Shown: positions 14,780 to 23,606 of the stretch, piece after piece
Layout: every line of letters begins with the position of its first letter
How positions within the stretch are numbered: the first letter of the stretch is position 1
Source: Christensenella tenuis
GTDB lineage: Bacteria; Bacillota; Clostridia; Christensenellales; Christensenellaceae
Reading direction: 5' to 3'
DNA length: 64,000 bases
Assembly: GCF_014287795.1 (NCBI RefSeq)
Contig: NZ_JACOON010000007.1
Coordinates: forward strand, 1-64,000
Translations under genes and position numbers: made by a program
The notes under the pieces: model-generated
Told to the model about the DNA's origin: nothing
Seen by the model: only the letters and a program-made list of their open reading frames with translations
Databases searched by the model: none

Positions 14780-16126
14780 TCAGAAAACTTTTGCCAGGAC
14801 GTCTGAAAGCGTTCCGACTCCCTCCACCCTGATTTTATAATCCACGCCCCGTTCCAAACTGTTTTTGGGCACAAATACCCGCTCAATTCCCATTTTGGCG
14901 CATTCCGCAATCCGTTTTGAAAGCTGCGCCACATGGCGTATTTCGCCCGAAAGCCCAACTTCGCCAATGAAGGCCGTGTCCCTCGGTACGCCCAGATTCC
15001 GAAGGGAAGATACGATGGAAATTGCCATTGCCAGATCCGCCGCATGTTCACGCACTTTAATGCCGCCCGCAACATTCACAAAAATATCCTGCTGATACAG
15101 TTTTAACCCGATTTTCTTTTCCAAAACCGCGCATACCATGTAAAGACGGTTCTGGTCAATACCCGAAACAAGCCTGCGCGGGATATTGAGCTGTGTATGG
15201 GCGCACAAAGCCTGTATTTCAAGCAGCATAGGGCGCGTCCCCTGCGTTGCCGCAAAAATAGAAACACCGCTCATGTCCTGCCCAAAATCCCCTTCAAAAA
15301 GCATGGTCGGGTTTTTCACTTCCATCATTCCTGCATCGCGCATCTCAAATACGCCGATCTCATCCGTGGAACCAAACCGGTTTTTTACTGCCCGCAGAAT
15401 GCGCAGGTTCGATGTGCGTTCCCCTTCAAAATAGAGCACCGTATCAACGATATGTTCGAGAACGCGCGGACCGGCAATCGCTCCTTCCTTGGTCACATGC
15501 CCTACGATGAAAACGGCCATACCCATTTGCTTTGCCGCCTGTGTGATACGCGAGGCGCAGCCGCGCACTTGGCCGACACTGCCCGGCGCAGAAGAAAGAT
15601 TCGCATCGTAAAGCGTCTGGATGGAATCCACAATCAAAAATTTGGGAGCAAGCTGTTCTACCCCGGCGAGGATACTGCCGACTTCCGTTTCCGCCATCAG
15701 GTAGATATTGTCCTCTACCCCGAGACGCTTTGCGCGCATTTTGATTTGGGAGGGCGACTCTTCCCCCGATACATAAAGTACATTTCCGTAAGCAGTCAGG
15801 TTCCTTGCCACCTGCAAAAACAAAGTGGATTTTCCGATCCCCGGTTCGCCCCCGGCCAGCGCCACCCCGCCGGGTACAACGCCGCCGCCAAGCACACGGT
15901 CAAATTCTTCGATTTTGGTCCGGAACCGTTTCCCCGATTCCAGCGGGATTTTATCAAACGTCACGATGCGCCCGGGAACAGCCACGCTCCTCCCCGCCGC
16001 AGGCGCGGAGGCTACCAGTTCTTCCGTCATGGTATTCCAGCTCCCGCACGACGGGCACTGGCCCGACCACTTTCCGCTCGCATAGCCGCATTCGCCGCAT
16101 ACAAACTGTGTTTTACTTTTTGCCAC
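14780..16126 (-). CDS. radA: DNA repair protein RadA
   Basis: RadA (Sms) is a RecA-like ATPase that drives branch migration at recombination intermediates. In the 448 residues one sees the N-terminal four-Cys zinc finger (CGECGYASGKW...CPSCGSW), the Walker A GGEPGIGKST near residue 87, the RadA-specific KNRFGSTDEIG motif, and the C-terminal Lon-protease-like domain. Length is typical. The start codon is GTG with GGAGGG upstream. It lies 14 bases after the upstream propeller-like gene and is followed by yacL, as in other Bacillota. Confidence 0.96.
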   Translation of the reverse strand: MAKSKTQFVCGECGYASGKWSGQCPSCGSWNTMTEELVASAPAAGRSVAVPGRIVTFDKIPLESGKRFRTKIEEFDRVLGGGVVPGGVALAGGEPGIGKSTLFLQVARNLTAYGNVLYVSGEESPSQIKMRAKRLGVEDNIYLMAETEVGSILAGVEQLAPKFLIVDSIQTLYDANLSSAPGSVGQVRGCASRITQAAKQMGMAVFIVGHVTKEGAIAGPRVLEHIVDTVLYFEGERTSNLRILRAVKNRFGSTDEIGVFEMRDAGMMEVKNPTMLFEGDFGQDMSGVSIFAATQGTRPMLLEIQALCAHTQLNIPRRLVSGIDQNRLYMVCAVLEKKIGLKLYQQDIFVNVAGGIKVREHAADLAMAISIVSSLRNLGVPRDTAFIGEVGLSGEIRHVAQLSKRIAECAKMGIERVFVPKNSLERGVDYKIRVEGVGTLSDVLAKVF

Positions 16127-16139
16127 TCGTTTCCCTCCG

Positions 16140-17330
16140 TCAGGTCTCGGGTACGTAAGCGTACTTGACTACTTCGTCCAGTACGGCATTCTCTGTTGAC
16201 TTATCCGTCTCATCATAATAACAGATTCCGCTTCCGTTTGCCGAGGCAAGGCGGTTTCTGGTCATATCGCTCGTAATGTGCGCGGTATCCGCCGCATTGG
16301 TATACGCTACATAAATTTGCCCTTCCTTCGAATAGACGACAAAATTGTCCCCAATGTCATAATCAAAAACGCCGTCTGCAAGCTTCATTGGTTCACCGCC
16401 TTCCGAAGACATCATCAGCGTACAGGAAGTGCTGTTTTTTTCTGTCCTGAATACAATCTGCCTCCCGTTTGTCTTGGGCCCGTATACGGAATTTCCAAAG
16501 TTGTAATCGTCAAATTCCGCGGTGTCCTCATGGAAAGCAATCCGTTTCAAAACGCTGTTTCCCTTTCCGTCCTCCACGGCCCAAACCATATCAGACTGCG
16601 AAATATCCACGTCGCTGTTTCCCTTGGTCGGTTCATATAGTTTTACCGTCGCGGGTTCGCGGGTTTTCACATTGTAGACATAAAGACGCTGTGTCTCGTT
16701 TCCCGCCCATTGCATAAAGGCAAGGCGCTCTCCGCTGAGCGAAAGGCTGGGCGGTGCGTAAGCGTATTCTTTGATTACAAACTGTTCGTCCTTTTCAAGG
16801 TCATATCCTAAAATCCGTCCTCCCCCTGCTGTCATACTGTCCAGGAAAACCGCAATATTGCCCGAAAGCACAGGCGAAATAAAATTGTCGTACTTTTTTT
16901 CCGTGTTGGCCAGCAGCCGCTCCTCGCCTGTTATCGTATTGTACACAACCACTCCGTTCAGCTGCTGGACGCTCCCTTTCTCCGCCTCAGTTGTAAAAAT
17001 AATAGTATCTCCATCGATATACGGCTCGTTCTTCAACTGGTATTTCTTGTCAAAATACATTTCCCGGGATTCGATTTCCTTAGGAACGCCCTCTTCCTCC
17101 AGCGAAAAATTAGCCTCCACCTTCGGCTGGTAACGCAGCGAAGGATCCACGCCTTTGATCAGGTCCTCCACAAGGGGAAATCCAAAAAAGATAACGGCAA
17201 GTACGCCTGCCGCAATGCCCGCAATCATCAAGATAATCCGGAAGCGGATCCAGAAATTATTCCGTTTGATCCGGCTGAGCATCATCGGCTGCCGGACGGT
17301 TGTGATACTCCTGTGCTTATGTCTGCGCAT
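16140..17330 (-). CDS. Membrane-anchored TolB-like beta-propeller protein
   Basis: This 396-residue protein has a basic N-terminus, one membrane helix at about 30-52 (IILMIAGIAAGVLAVIFFG), and a large extracytoplasmic part containing repeated propeller-like strands with YD and DG turns (GRILGYDLEK, QRLYVYNVKT, NFVVYSKEG, QIYVAYTN). This resembles TolB or DUF5050-like propellers, but the specific family is not certain. It sits between ispDF and radA on the same strand with 13-18 base gaps, so it is co-transcribed with them. No enzymatic motif is seen; a ligand-sensing or wall-associated role is possible. Confidence 0.7.
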   Translation of the reverse strand: MRRHKHRSITTVRQPMMLSRIKRNNFWIRFRIILMIAGIAAGVLAVIFFGFPLVEDLIKGVDPSLRYQPKVEANFSLEEEGVPKEIESREMYFDKKYQLKNEPYIDGDTIIFTTEAEKGSVQQLNGVVVYNTITGEERLLANTEKKYDNFISPVLSGNIAVFLDSMTAGGGRILGYDLEKDEQFVIKEYAYAPPSLSLSGERLAFMQWAGNETQRLYVYNVKTREPATVKLYEPTKGNSDVDISQSDMVWAVEDGKGNSVLKRIAFHEDTAEFDDYNFGNSVYGPKTNGRQIVFRTEKNSTSCTLMMSSEGGEPMKLADGVFDYDIGDNFVVYSKEGQIYVAYTNAADTAHITSDMTRNRLASANGSGICYYDETDKSTENAVLDEVVKYAYVPET

Positions 17331-17348
17331 ATCTTCGTTCCCTTTATG

Positions 17349-18518
17349 TTAATGCCTCTTTTTTTGCAGGATACATACCGCTTGTGCGGCAGCGCCCTCG
17401 CCCCGGCCCACTGCGCCGAGATACTCTGTCGTCGTTGCTTTTACGTTCACATAGGAACGCGGCATCCCAAGCGCATTCGCTATGTTTTCAATCATCGCGT
17501 CCCGGTAAGGCATTACCTTCGGCTTCTGCATAATCAGGGTGCTGTCGATATTGATCACACAATAGCCATATTTTGTCAGTAGGCTTCCCACTTCCTTCAA
17601 AAGGTCAATCGAGTAGATATCTTTATAATTCGGATCCGTATCGGGAAACAATCCGCCGATATCCCCCATGCGTGCTGCGCCAAGAAGCGCATCCATAATG
17701 GCATGTACCAGCACATCCGCATCAGAGTGGCCATCCAGTCCAAACGCGCAGGGAATCTCCACCCCTCCAAGGATAAGTTTCCTGCCTTCAGCAAAGGCAT
17801 GCATATCAAACCCATTGCCAATGCGTATATCAGACATCTGCTGTTTGCGCGCAATATCGGCGCCCTGCTCCACATCGGCGCGGGTCGTGAGTTTGATGTT
17901 GTCAGGCGAACCGGCGACAATATGTACCTCGCTGCAAATACGTTCGACGAGCGATGCGTCGTCCGTTCCCAAAAATCCGTCTTCTTCCGCCTGCGCATAG
18001 GCGCGCATGATCAGTTCACGCGAAAATGCCTGCGGTGTCTGCACGCAAACAAGCTCTTCCCGCGGGAGGGTCTCTTCCACCACATTGCGTTTGGTCCGCT
18101 TAATCGTATCCGTCGCAGGAATGGCTGCAACCCCGCTGCCGCAGCGTATGGCGCTCGCCGCGCAATCGCGTATAATCCGTTCCGTCACAAAACATCTCGC
18201 GGCATCGTGTACCATCACAATATCCGTATCCTCGGATACGAGCGGAAGGGCGTTCGCCACGGAATGCTGGCGCTCCTGTCCGCCTTCGCAAAAAATGCAT
18301 CGCATACTTTTCACATATTTATTTGCTTTGCGTTCAATCGTCTCACGCTCTTCCGGTTTGCAGACGACAATCATATCCGAAAAAAGCCCTGTCGCCTCAA
18401 ACGTTTTTAAACACCGCACTACAGCGCTTTGTTCATCGAATTTGATAAAAACCTTGTTGGTGTCCATTTTCATGCGGCGGCCGCTGCCTGCCGCAAGGAT
18501 AATCGCACAAATTTTCAT
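17349..18518 (-). CDS. ispDF: Bifunctional IspD-IspF (MEP isoprenoid pathway)
   Basis: A 389-residue fusion of 2-C-methyl-D-erythritol 4-phosphate cytidylyltransferase (IspD, residues 1-225) and 2-C-methyl-D-erythritol 2,4-cyclodiphosphate synthase (IspF, about 230-389). IspD shows LAAGSGRRM with the CTP-binding loop and VMVHDAARCFV. IspF shows the metal-binding GNGFDMHAF, GHSDADVLVHAIMDALLG and FPDTDP. The two enzymes catalyse non-consecutive steps 3 and 5 of the MEP route, as in other known IspDF fusions. It follows the S4 protein gene by three bases. Confidence 0.96.
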   Translation of the reverse strand: MKICAIILAAGSGRRMKMDTNKVFIKFDEQSAVVRCLKTFEATGLFSDMIVVCKPEERETIERKANKYVKSMRCIFCEGGQERQHSVANALPLVSEDTDIVMVHDAARCFVTERIIRDCAASAIRCGSGVAAIPATDTIKRTKRNVVEETLPREELVCVQTPQAFSRELIMRAYAQAEEDGFLGTDDASLVERICSEVHIVAGSPDNIKLTTRADVEQGADIARKQQMSDIRIGNGFDMHAFAEGRKLILGGVEIPCAFGLDGHSDADVLVHAIMDALLGAARMGDIGGLFPDTDPNYKDIYSIDLLKEVGSLLTKYGYCVINIDSTLIMQKPKVMPYRDAMIENIANALGMPRSYVNVKATTTEYLGAVGRGEGAAAQAVCILQKKRH

Positions 18519-18521
18519 CGC

Positions 18522-18764
18522 TTATTCCAGCACCTCGTACATTCCTTCGGCTTCCTGCTTCTTTGTGGTTTCCACCAGAGCCAGCACACGCACACGAAGC
18601 GGTTTCGAGCCAAATTCAATGGTGATTTCGTCTCCAATTTTCACGGCGTAACTCGGCTTACGTTCCTTGCCGTTGACTAAAACGCGGTTCCCTTCGCACG
18701 CGGACTGGGCCACCGTGCGGCGCTTAATCAGCCGGGATACCTTTAAATATTTATCCAGTCTCAA
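18522..18764 (-). CDS. rqcP: S4-domain RNA-binding protein, RqcP-like
   Basis: The 80-residue protein is essentially one S4 domain: MRLDKYLKVSRLIKRRTVA, then GNRVLVNGKERKPSYAVKIGD. It matches YabO/RqcP of Bacillota, which binds the 50S subunit-peptidyl-tRNA complex and works with RqcH to add alanine tails to stalled chains. An Hsp15-type role is the alternative. The start codon is TTG, preceded by GAGGAAA. It is first in the operon rqcP-ispDF-propeller-radA-yacL, with a promoter 130 bases upstream. Confidence 0.88.
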   Translation of the reverse strand: MRLDKYLKVSRLIKRRTVAQSACEGNRVLVNGKERKPSYAVKIGDEITIEFGSKPLRVRVLALVETTKKQEAEGMYEVLE

Positions 18765-19167
18765 TCTTGTTTCCTCGCTTACAGCAAATTGATCAAATGC
18801 AGCGCATTCGATATGCTATATGCTTATCACAGGCCCGGCAAATGCTCGATGCACAATCATCGGAAACTTGTAATAATGCATAGATAGATATATTATATCT
18901 CTTTTTATGTCAGGATTCAATCTGCCGGCCGGTACCCGCCTGTGAATTTACGATTTGTTAAAATTTTGTTTGAGAAGCCAGATGTGGCCGGCCGGTCTCG
19001 CCGTCCGCATAAATTTCCTTCATGCAGTAGTCCGGAAAAACATAGAAGACATCCGCCTCTCAGCGTTCGCTTCCCTTGGGCTGTCTTTTCCGCTTTCGGT
19101 TGCTTTATCCCGCAAGAACGCCATCCTGCAAAACCGGTCTATGATCTTCAAGATTGGTTTCACATAA
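18765..19167. other. Intergenic region between hup and rqcP
   Basis: About 400 bases lack a supported gene. A promoter for rqcP lies at 18892-18920; the rest between 18930 and 19160 shows only two GGCCGG-type motifs (near 18923 and 18985) and no convincing reading frame with a ribosome site. Confidence 0.5.
18892..18920 (-). promoter_or_regulatory. Promoter of the rqcP-ispDF-radA-yacL transcript
   Basis: On the minus strand TTGAAT (18915-18920) and a perfect TATAAT (18892-18897) are 17 bases apart. The predicted start is about 120 nt upstream of the rqcP start codon. Confidence 0.7.
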
Positions 19168-19193
19168 CAAAAAAGGCATCCGCGACGGATGCC
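19168..19193 (-). terminator. Intrinsic terminator of hup
   Basis: Perfect 8-bp stem GGCATCCG / CGGATGCC with a three-base loop followed on the minus strand by TTTTTTGTT, 17 bases past the hup stop codon. Confidence 0.9.
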
Positions 19194-19210
19194 CTGTTTG
19201 CAATGTTTTC

Positions 19211-19483
19211 TTATTTTACAGCGTCCTTGAAAGCTTTTCCAGCCTTGAAAGCAGGAACTGTAGAAGCAGCAATCTTGATCTGCTCCTTTGTCTGCGGGTT
19301 GATGCCCGTTCTTGCAGCGCGCTTTCTTGCCTCGAACGTACCGAAGCCAACGATCTGCACTTTTCCGCCCTTTTTGATCTCTGCGATAATGCTGTCCGCA
19401 AATGCGCTCAGAGCAGCGTCTGCATCCTTCTTGGAAATTCCGGCCTTTGCCGCGATAGCAGCTACGAGTTCAGTCTTATTCAA
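19211..19483 (-). CDS. hup: DNA-binding protein HU
   Basis: The 90-residue protein is an HU/IHF-family nucleoid protein that bends and compacts DNA as a dimer. It has NKTELVAAIAAKAGISKKDAD, the GFGTFEARKRAARTG beta-arm entry and the conserved NPQT proline at the intercalating tip. The start is TTG at 19483, giving MNKTEL, and has AAGGAGGG seven bases upstream; the open frame continues 28 codons upstream but without family similarity. It is monocistronic with its own promoter and terminator. Confidence 0.96.
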   Translation of the reverse strand: MNKTELVAAIAAKAGISKKDADAALSAFADSIIAEIKKGGKVQIVGFGTFEARKRAARTGINPQTKEQIKIAASTVPAFKAGKAFKDAVK

Positions 19484-19555
19484 AACTTTACCCTCCTTGA
19501 GATTTTTTTGTAAATTCCGGGCGGAGGCCACTCCGCGCGGTTTGACACTGTGATG

Positions 19556-19584
19556 ATTATAATACAATCAGAGGCATAAATCAA
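19556..19584 (-). promoter_or_regulatory. hup promoter
   Basis: TTGATT (19579-19584) and TATAAT (19556-19561) on the minus strand with a 17-base spacer, about 75 nt upstream of the TTG start of hup. Confidence 0.75.
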
Positions 19585-19610
19585 CCTATTTTTTTAGCAT
19601 TTTCGCCTAT

Positions 19611-21029
19611 TTAATCCGCTTTTTCACGCTTTGCCCGTTCCCATAATTCGTCGAGTTCGGCAAGCGTCATTTCAGCGAGTTCCTTTTCCGCATGTTTTTC
19701 CATATATGCCAAACGCGAAATAAATTTCTCACATGTCTTGTTCAGGCACAGTTCCGGATTGGTCTTCATAAGGCGCAGTACATTAACGATTGCAAACAGC
19801 AAATCGCCCGCCTCCCCCTCCATGGCGTCCGTTGTCCCGGCGCGCAGTTCTGCCTTCCATTCCGCGAGTTCTTCCTCTACCTTGGGAAGCGCTTCTCCCG
19901 CGTCATTCCAGTCAAAGCCAATTGCCGCCGCCTTTTTTTGCAGTTTATACGCCCGCATCATCGCTCCCATTGACCGCGGCACGTCGCGCAGTACATCCAC
20001 AAAATTTTCATTGTTCTTCTCTTTGCGCTTAATGGCTTCCCAGTTTGTTACTACCTCGTTTGCCGTATCCGCCTTTCCTTCCCCAAAAATATGCGGATGC
20101 CGGTAAATCATTTTTTTGCACACTGCCGTTGCCACATCGTCAACGTCAAATTCCCCGCATTGCCGCGCAATCTCCGCGTGAAACACAACCTGCAGAAATA
20201 CGTCGCCCAGTTCATCGTATAACGCGCAGACATCCTCCGCGTCAATTGCATCCACAACCTCATAGGCTTCCTCAAGGATATACTGCCGCAGGCTTTCGTG
20301 CGTCTGTTCCCGATCCCATGGGCATCCATTTTCCCCGCGCAGTACCTTCATAATGCGTACAAGATCATAAAGGCCATACCGCTCTTTTTCATAAAGGGAA
20401 ACGGCAGGCAATATAAAAATTCCGCCCGTACCCAGTTCTATATTCCGGTCAAGATCGTAAAGCCTCACTCTGCGGGCCTTTCCCCCTGCATAAAGCAGTC
20501 CTTCCGTCTCTTCCGTGTAGTATTCCGATAAAGCGCATTTCACGCCTTCTGCCGAATAAGAGTTGTCCACTCCTGTAATCACAAGCGCTTTCGACGTATC
20601 GAAAACCATATCCTCCAGGTCACGTGCGCCGAATACGCCATATTCCCCGATAAAAAACGCCCCACGCGCCGCCGTAAGCGCTGCTGCCACCGCATTTCCG
20701 CAGGAAACATAGCATAGCTCGACTCCCTGCCGCGCCAGTTCCGCAAGAAAGCCGTTGGTACCCACATCGCCAAGCACACAAAAAACCGTCTTTCCGTCCG
20801 ACTCTTCGGCAATACGCTGCGCCCCTGCTACATAGAGCGCATCAAAATCCTCCGCCGTAAGGAACAAGTCGTCAAGGGTAATAACGTTTTCATTCCATTC
20901 CTGAAGCTGCGCCGCGCATTCCACATGTCCGCTTTGCAGGATGATAAGGTCGGCCTCCCTGATCACCCGGGCCGCGCGCAGCGAAAGCATATCCGCTTCG
21001 GGTACGAGTTCAACAATCTGTAATTTCAT
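19611..21029 (-). CDS. yabN: Tetrapyrrole methylase-MazG fusion (YabN type)
   Basis: The 472-residue protein combines an N-terminal SAM-dependent methylase-like domain (residues 1-220, MKLQIVELVPEADMLSLRAA, weakly conserved) with a C-terminal MazG nucleoside triphosphate pyrophosphohydrolase domain. The latter shows NGCPWDREQTHESLR, the metal-binding EEAYEVVDAI...DELGDVFLQ pattern and a second degenerate MazG repeat. Bacillota YabN proteins share this fusion; MazG hydrolyses non-canonical or excess NTPs. The methylase half may be inactive and is not linked by position to the cobalamin genes. hup follows on the same strand. Confidence 0.9.
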   Translation of the reverse strand: MKLQIVELVPEADMLSLRAARVIREADLIILQSGHVECAAQLQEWNENVITLDDLFLTAEDFDALYVAGAQRIAEESDGKTVFCVLGDVGTNGFLAELARQGVELCYVSCGNAVAAALTAARGAFFIGEYGVFGARDLEDMVFDTSKALVITGVDNSYSAEGVKCALSEYYTEETEGLLYAGGKARRVRLYDLDRNIELGTGGIFILPAVSLYEKERYGLYDLVRIMKVLRGENGCPWDREQTHESLRQYILEEAYEVVDAIDAEDVCALYDELGDVFLQVVFHAEIARQCGEFDVDDVATAVCKKMIYRHPHIFGEGKADTANEVVTNWEAIKRKEKNNENFVDVLRDVPRSMGAMMRAYKLQKKAAAIGFDWNDAGEALPKVEEELAEWKAELRAGTTDAMEGEAGDLLFAIVNVLRLMKTNPELCLNKTCEKFISRLAYMEKHAEKELAEMTLAELDELWERAKREKAD

Positions 21030-21336
21030 AGCATTCTACACTCTCCATTCATTGACAGTTCTAAATTATATCCGCTTTTCCTGTGCTTTGCAACCGAACG
21101 AAACAGCGCCTTTCTCACTATGCAGGCAAATTCGCCGGGCGGCCGAAAATATTCTCCTCATCCGTCTTCCATAGCGTCCTTCCACTTCCTTTACGCTGTA
21201 TATTTTATGTGTTTTCCATCGGTCTAAATATTTTTTAAAATATATTTCGGTACCTCATCATTTTGTTGTTGACATTTCGCCCCCCAGGGAGTATCTTATT
21301 ATTTAGGTACCTTATTAATTTGAAGGAGGCAAAAAA
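21030..21336. other. Divergent mazG-marR intergenic region
   Basis: A 307-bp divergent gap. It contains the marR promoter and two GGTACC palindromes (21249-21254 and 21306-21311) that bracket it. No gene is seen. The mazG promoter is not evident. Confidence 0.5.
21269..21297 (+). promoter_or_regulatory. marR promoter with candidate operators
   Basis: TTGACA (21269-21274) and TATCTT (21292-21297) are 17 bases apart on the plus strand. One palindrome lies just upstream of the -35 (TTCGGTACCTCA) and a second just downstream of the -10 (TTAGGTACCTTA); they share GGTACC plus flanks, a layout that fits autorepression by the MarR-type product. The operator role is inferred. Confidence 0.6.
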
Positions 21337-21957
21337 ATGAACCCATCTCAATCAAAGGATCTGATGGACCGTTTCCACCGCTTCGCTCACCTCTTGGGCC
21401 GTATCCATCATTTCTACCATAAACAAACAAAGGGCCCGCTGCTGCATCCCGGACAGGGAAGGCTTCTTTACCAGATTTTGGAGAAAGAGCCTGTCAGCCA
21501 GAAAGATCTTGCATTTTTGCTTGATATCCGCCCTTCGTCCCTGAGTGAACTTTTGAAAAAGCTGGAAGATAAAGGGCTCATCGCCCGCGCACCGGATGAT
21601 GACGATAAGCGCAACATGGTCGTTACGCTTACAGGGGAAGGAAAAGCATTGGTGCAGCAAGCCGCACAGGGCAGGGAGGCACTGGAGGCGAAAGTTTTTG
21701 ATCCGCTTTCCGAAGAAGAGCTTTCGCAGCTCTCTTCCCTGCTCGGTAAACTTACGGATTCATGGCAGGCCACGTTGGATGAGGCTGGCGAACCCAGTGA
21801 ACCGCCGCATCACGGCCCCCACCGCGGTCCATGCGAAGGACCCGGGCCGCATCATGGCCCGCATCACGAAAGACGCCCGGGCGCGGACTCCTGCCCGCGC
21901 CGGCATCATACGGATTGGTGGGAGGAATCTTTCCCGGGTTGGAAAAACTGTAGGTAA
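21337..21957 (+). CDS. MarR-family regulator with His/Cys-rich tail
   Basis: The 206-residue protein has a MarR winged-helix domain in residues 1-145: a dimerisation helix with HPGQGRLLYQILE, the recognition region SQKDLAFLLDIRPSSLSELLKKLEDKG and the wing DDDKRNMVVTLTGEGKALV. Residues 150-206 form an unusual tail rich in His (9), Cys (3), Gly and Pro (PPHHGPHRGPCEG, HHGPHHERR). Such a tail is not needed for DNA binding and could bind a metal. The start ATG follows GGAGG. No target gene adjoins it: convergent prsA follows and divergent mazG precedes it, so the effector and regulon are unknown. Confidence 0.88.
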   Translation: MNPSQSKDLMDRFHRFAHLLGRIHHFYHKQTKGPLLHPGQGRLLYQILEKEPVSQKDLAFLLDIRPSSLSELLKKLEDKGLIARAPDDDDKRNMVVTLTGEGKALVQQAAQGREALEAKVFDPLSEEELSQLSSLLGKLTDSWQATLDEAGEPSEPPHHGPHRGPCEGPGPHHGPHHERRPGADSCPRRHHTDWWEESFPGWKNCR

Positions 21958-21984
21958 AATTGTTTTACGACACTTCCAAAAGCA

Positions 21985-22018
21985 AAAAGGGGCCGTACAC
22001 GTTGTGTACTGCCCCTTT
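21985..22018. terminator. Bidirectional terminator between marR and prsA
   Basis: A 13-bp stem with one mismatch (AGGGGCCGTACAC / GTGTACTGCCCCT) lies at 21988-22016, flanked by an A-run on the left and a short T-run on the right, so it can stop both convergent transcripts. Confidence 0.8.
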
Positions 22019-22032
22019 ATATAATCTTTCAT

Positions 22033-23256
22033 TTATACGAATGTGGAAAGCCTGTCGGGATAAGTTTGGATCGCTTCCTCTTCCTGCCATTTTTCAAGCG
22101 TCTCGTTGAGGTGTGTCGTCTGCGCCTCACTCAGCTTGGTGCTGATGATGCTGTCCTTCACATCGTCAAAAGGAACCTCGCCGCCGCCCTCGCTCGTATA
22201 TTGAATGATATGGTAACCATAATCCGTAGCGACAAGATCGGAAATCGATCCGACCGACGGAAGCGCCATGGCGGCCGTCTCAAACTCTTCTACCATACCG
22301 GAACCCGGGAACACAAGATATCCCTTGGTTTTTGCCGGTTCCACCGTCATACCCGAATCCGAACCGAGTTCCTCGATCAGCGCGTCGAAATCCTCGCCCG
22401 CTTTTGCACGCGCAAGCGCGGCATCCGCATCTGCTTTGATTTTGGCAAGTTCTTCCTCGAGCTTGGCGTCCGCTCCTTCCTCGTCGCCACTCTGGCGCAG
22501 GGAGCTGATCTCGCTCTGGACGTCGTCCGAAAGACCGATCAGTAGATTCTTGACATACCGCGCTCCCTGCGGTTCGTAAACCACGGTCCCGGAACTCTCA
22601 TAAGTCGTATATGCCGTTGCGTCTTCATCAATTGCGGGTTTCTGCGTGGCCATCAGCTCGTCATAATAGGCTTTCGCGTCATCTTCGGAGTAGGTTACTT
22701 CGTCGTTCAGCTTTTCAACTTCTGCATTGATTGCATCCGTCTTAAGGGAATCCTCAACCGCCTTGTCGATATCGCCATATCCATACAGGTCGACATATTT
22801 TGCATACTGTTCTTCTATATAGGCATCTTTGTCCGTAATCGTATCATCGGCATTTGCCGTTTCTTCGATGCTGGTACGCAGGCTCTCGAGGGTATCTTCG
22901 ATCCCCTGGCGTTTCTCCGCGCGCGCGTCATCCGTATCTGTTGCAAGGCCATCCGCCTGCGCATGCTGGTACAGGAGTTCGTTCTGTACAAACTGGGTCA
23001 GCATATCCTCCTTCATCGCCGTAAACTGTTCCGCGCCATATTGCTCGACAAACTGTTCGCGCGTCATGCCGTAAACCGTAAGGTTCATATCTACCTGATC
23101 CAGCACCTCGCCTTTGGTAATCTCCGTTCCATTCACTTCTGCCACAACTTGTGCACGGTCTTTATCTTCGTTGACCGATACCATGGAACACGATGCAAGC
23201 GCAACGCACAGAACGGCGCACACTGCCGTGATCATGATTTTTTTCATCCGATTCAT
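22033..23256 (-). CDS. prsA: PrsA-like peptidyl-prolyl isomerase lipoprotein
   Basis: The 407-residue product is a secreted foldase. A lipoprotein signal peptide ends in the lipobox LASC with Cys23. Residues 40-200 resemble the SurA/PrsA N-terminal chaperone domain (EVNGTEITKGEVLDQV). Residues about 230-380 form a parvulin-type PPIC domain (ARYVKNLLIGLS, LARAKAGEDFDALIEELGSD, GYLVFPGSGMVEEFE, DYGYHIIQY). The leader from its probable promoter is about 295 nt and holds a small upstream frame. It is convergent with marR. Confidence 0.9.
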   Translation of the reverse strand: MNRMKKIMITAVCAVLCVALASCSMVSVNEDKDRAQVVAEVNGTEITKGEVLDQVDMNLTVYGMTREQFVEQYGAEQFTAMKEDMLTQFVQNELLYQHAQADGLATDTDDARAEKRQGIEDTLESLRTSIEETANADDTITDKDAYIEEQYAKYVDLYGYGDIDKAVEDSLKTDAINAEVEKLNDEVTYSEDDAKAYYDELMATQKPAIDEDATAYTTYESSGTVVYEPQGARYVKNLLIGLSDDVQSEISSLRQSGDEEGADAKLEEELAKIKADADAALARAKAGEDFDALIEELGSDSGMTVEPAKTKGYLVFPGSGMVEEFETAAMALPSVGSISDLVATDYGYHIIQYTSEGGGEVPFDDVKDSIISTKLSEAQTTHLNETLEKWQEEEAIQTYPDRLSTFV

Positions 23257-23374
23257 AATTGCTATTGTTCCTTTCCAAATAAATACTATCCCGGCCGCGC
23301 CTTACGGCGCTTTAGAATTGCATAACGAAATCCTGCATTCCCTTGAGGAAAAAGAAACTGCCGGGCCCCCACAG

Positions 23375-23479
23375 TCATCTGCCATTTTTGCCCGGCGTCA
23401 CCGGATATTCCATCTGGTTTTCCGTCGGCATCCGGCCGAAAGCCATCTCTCCCGGGCGTTTCCATCCTGCCGTATGCAT
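23375..23479 (-). CDS. Possible 34-aa upstream open reading frame in the prsA leader
   Basis: In the leader between the prsA promoter and prsA an ATG at 23479 is preceded by AGGAG with a 6-base spacer and opens a 34-codon frame beginning MHTAGWKRPGEMAFG and ending at a TGA at 23375. No family is recognised. It may be a leader peptide controlling prsA, or chance. The good ribosome site is the only positive evidence. Confidence 0.3.
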   Translation of the reverse strand: MHTAGWKRPGEMAFGRMPTENQMEYPVTPGKNGR

Positions 23480-23556
23480 AAACGGCTCCTGTGAAACGAA
23501 TCTGTTCCCGGGAACGCCATCAGGCGGAAATCGCTGTTCGCTACGCTAACTTTTTT

Positions 23557-23585
23557 ATTATACAAGAACGGCTGTAGATTTGCAA
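23557..23585 (-). promoter_or_regulatory. prsA promoter
   Basis: TTGCAA (23580-23585) and TATAAT (23557-23562) on the minus strand are 17 bases apart, directly after the mfd stop. The predicted 5' leader is about 295 nt and contains a GC-rich hairpin (GCGCCGTAAGGCGC) close to the prsA ribosome site. No mfd terminator is evident. Confidence 0.7.
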
Positions 23586-23606
23586 TGCAAATCCGCTGTC
23601 CCTGTG

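Noticed and set aside
18942..19553. A 203-codon plus-strand frame over hup and its upstream region
   Set aside because: It runs antisense to hup and its terminator, has no ribosome site and no similarity.
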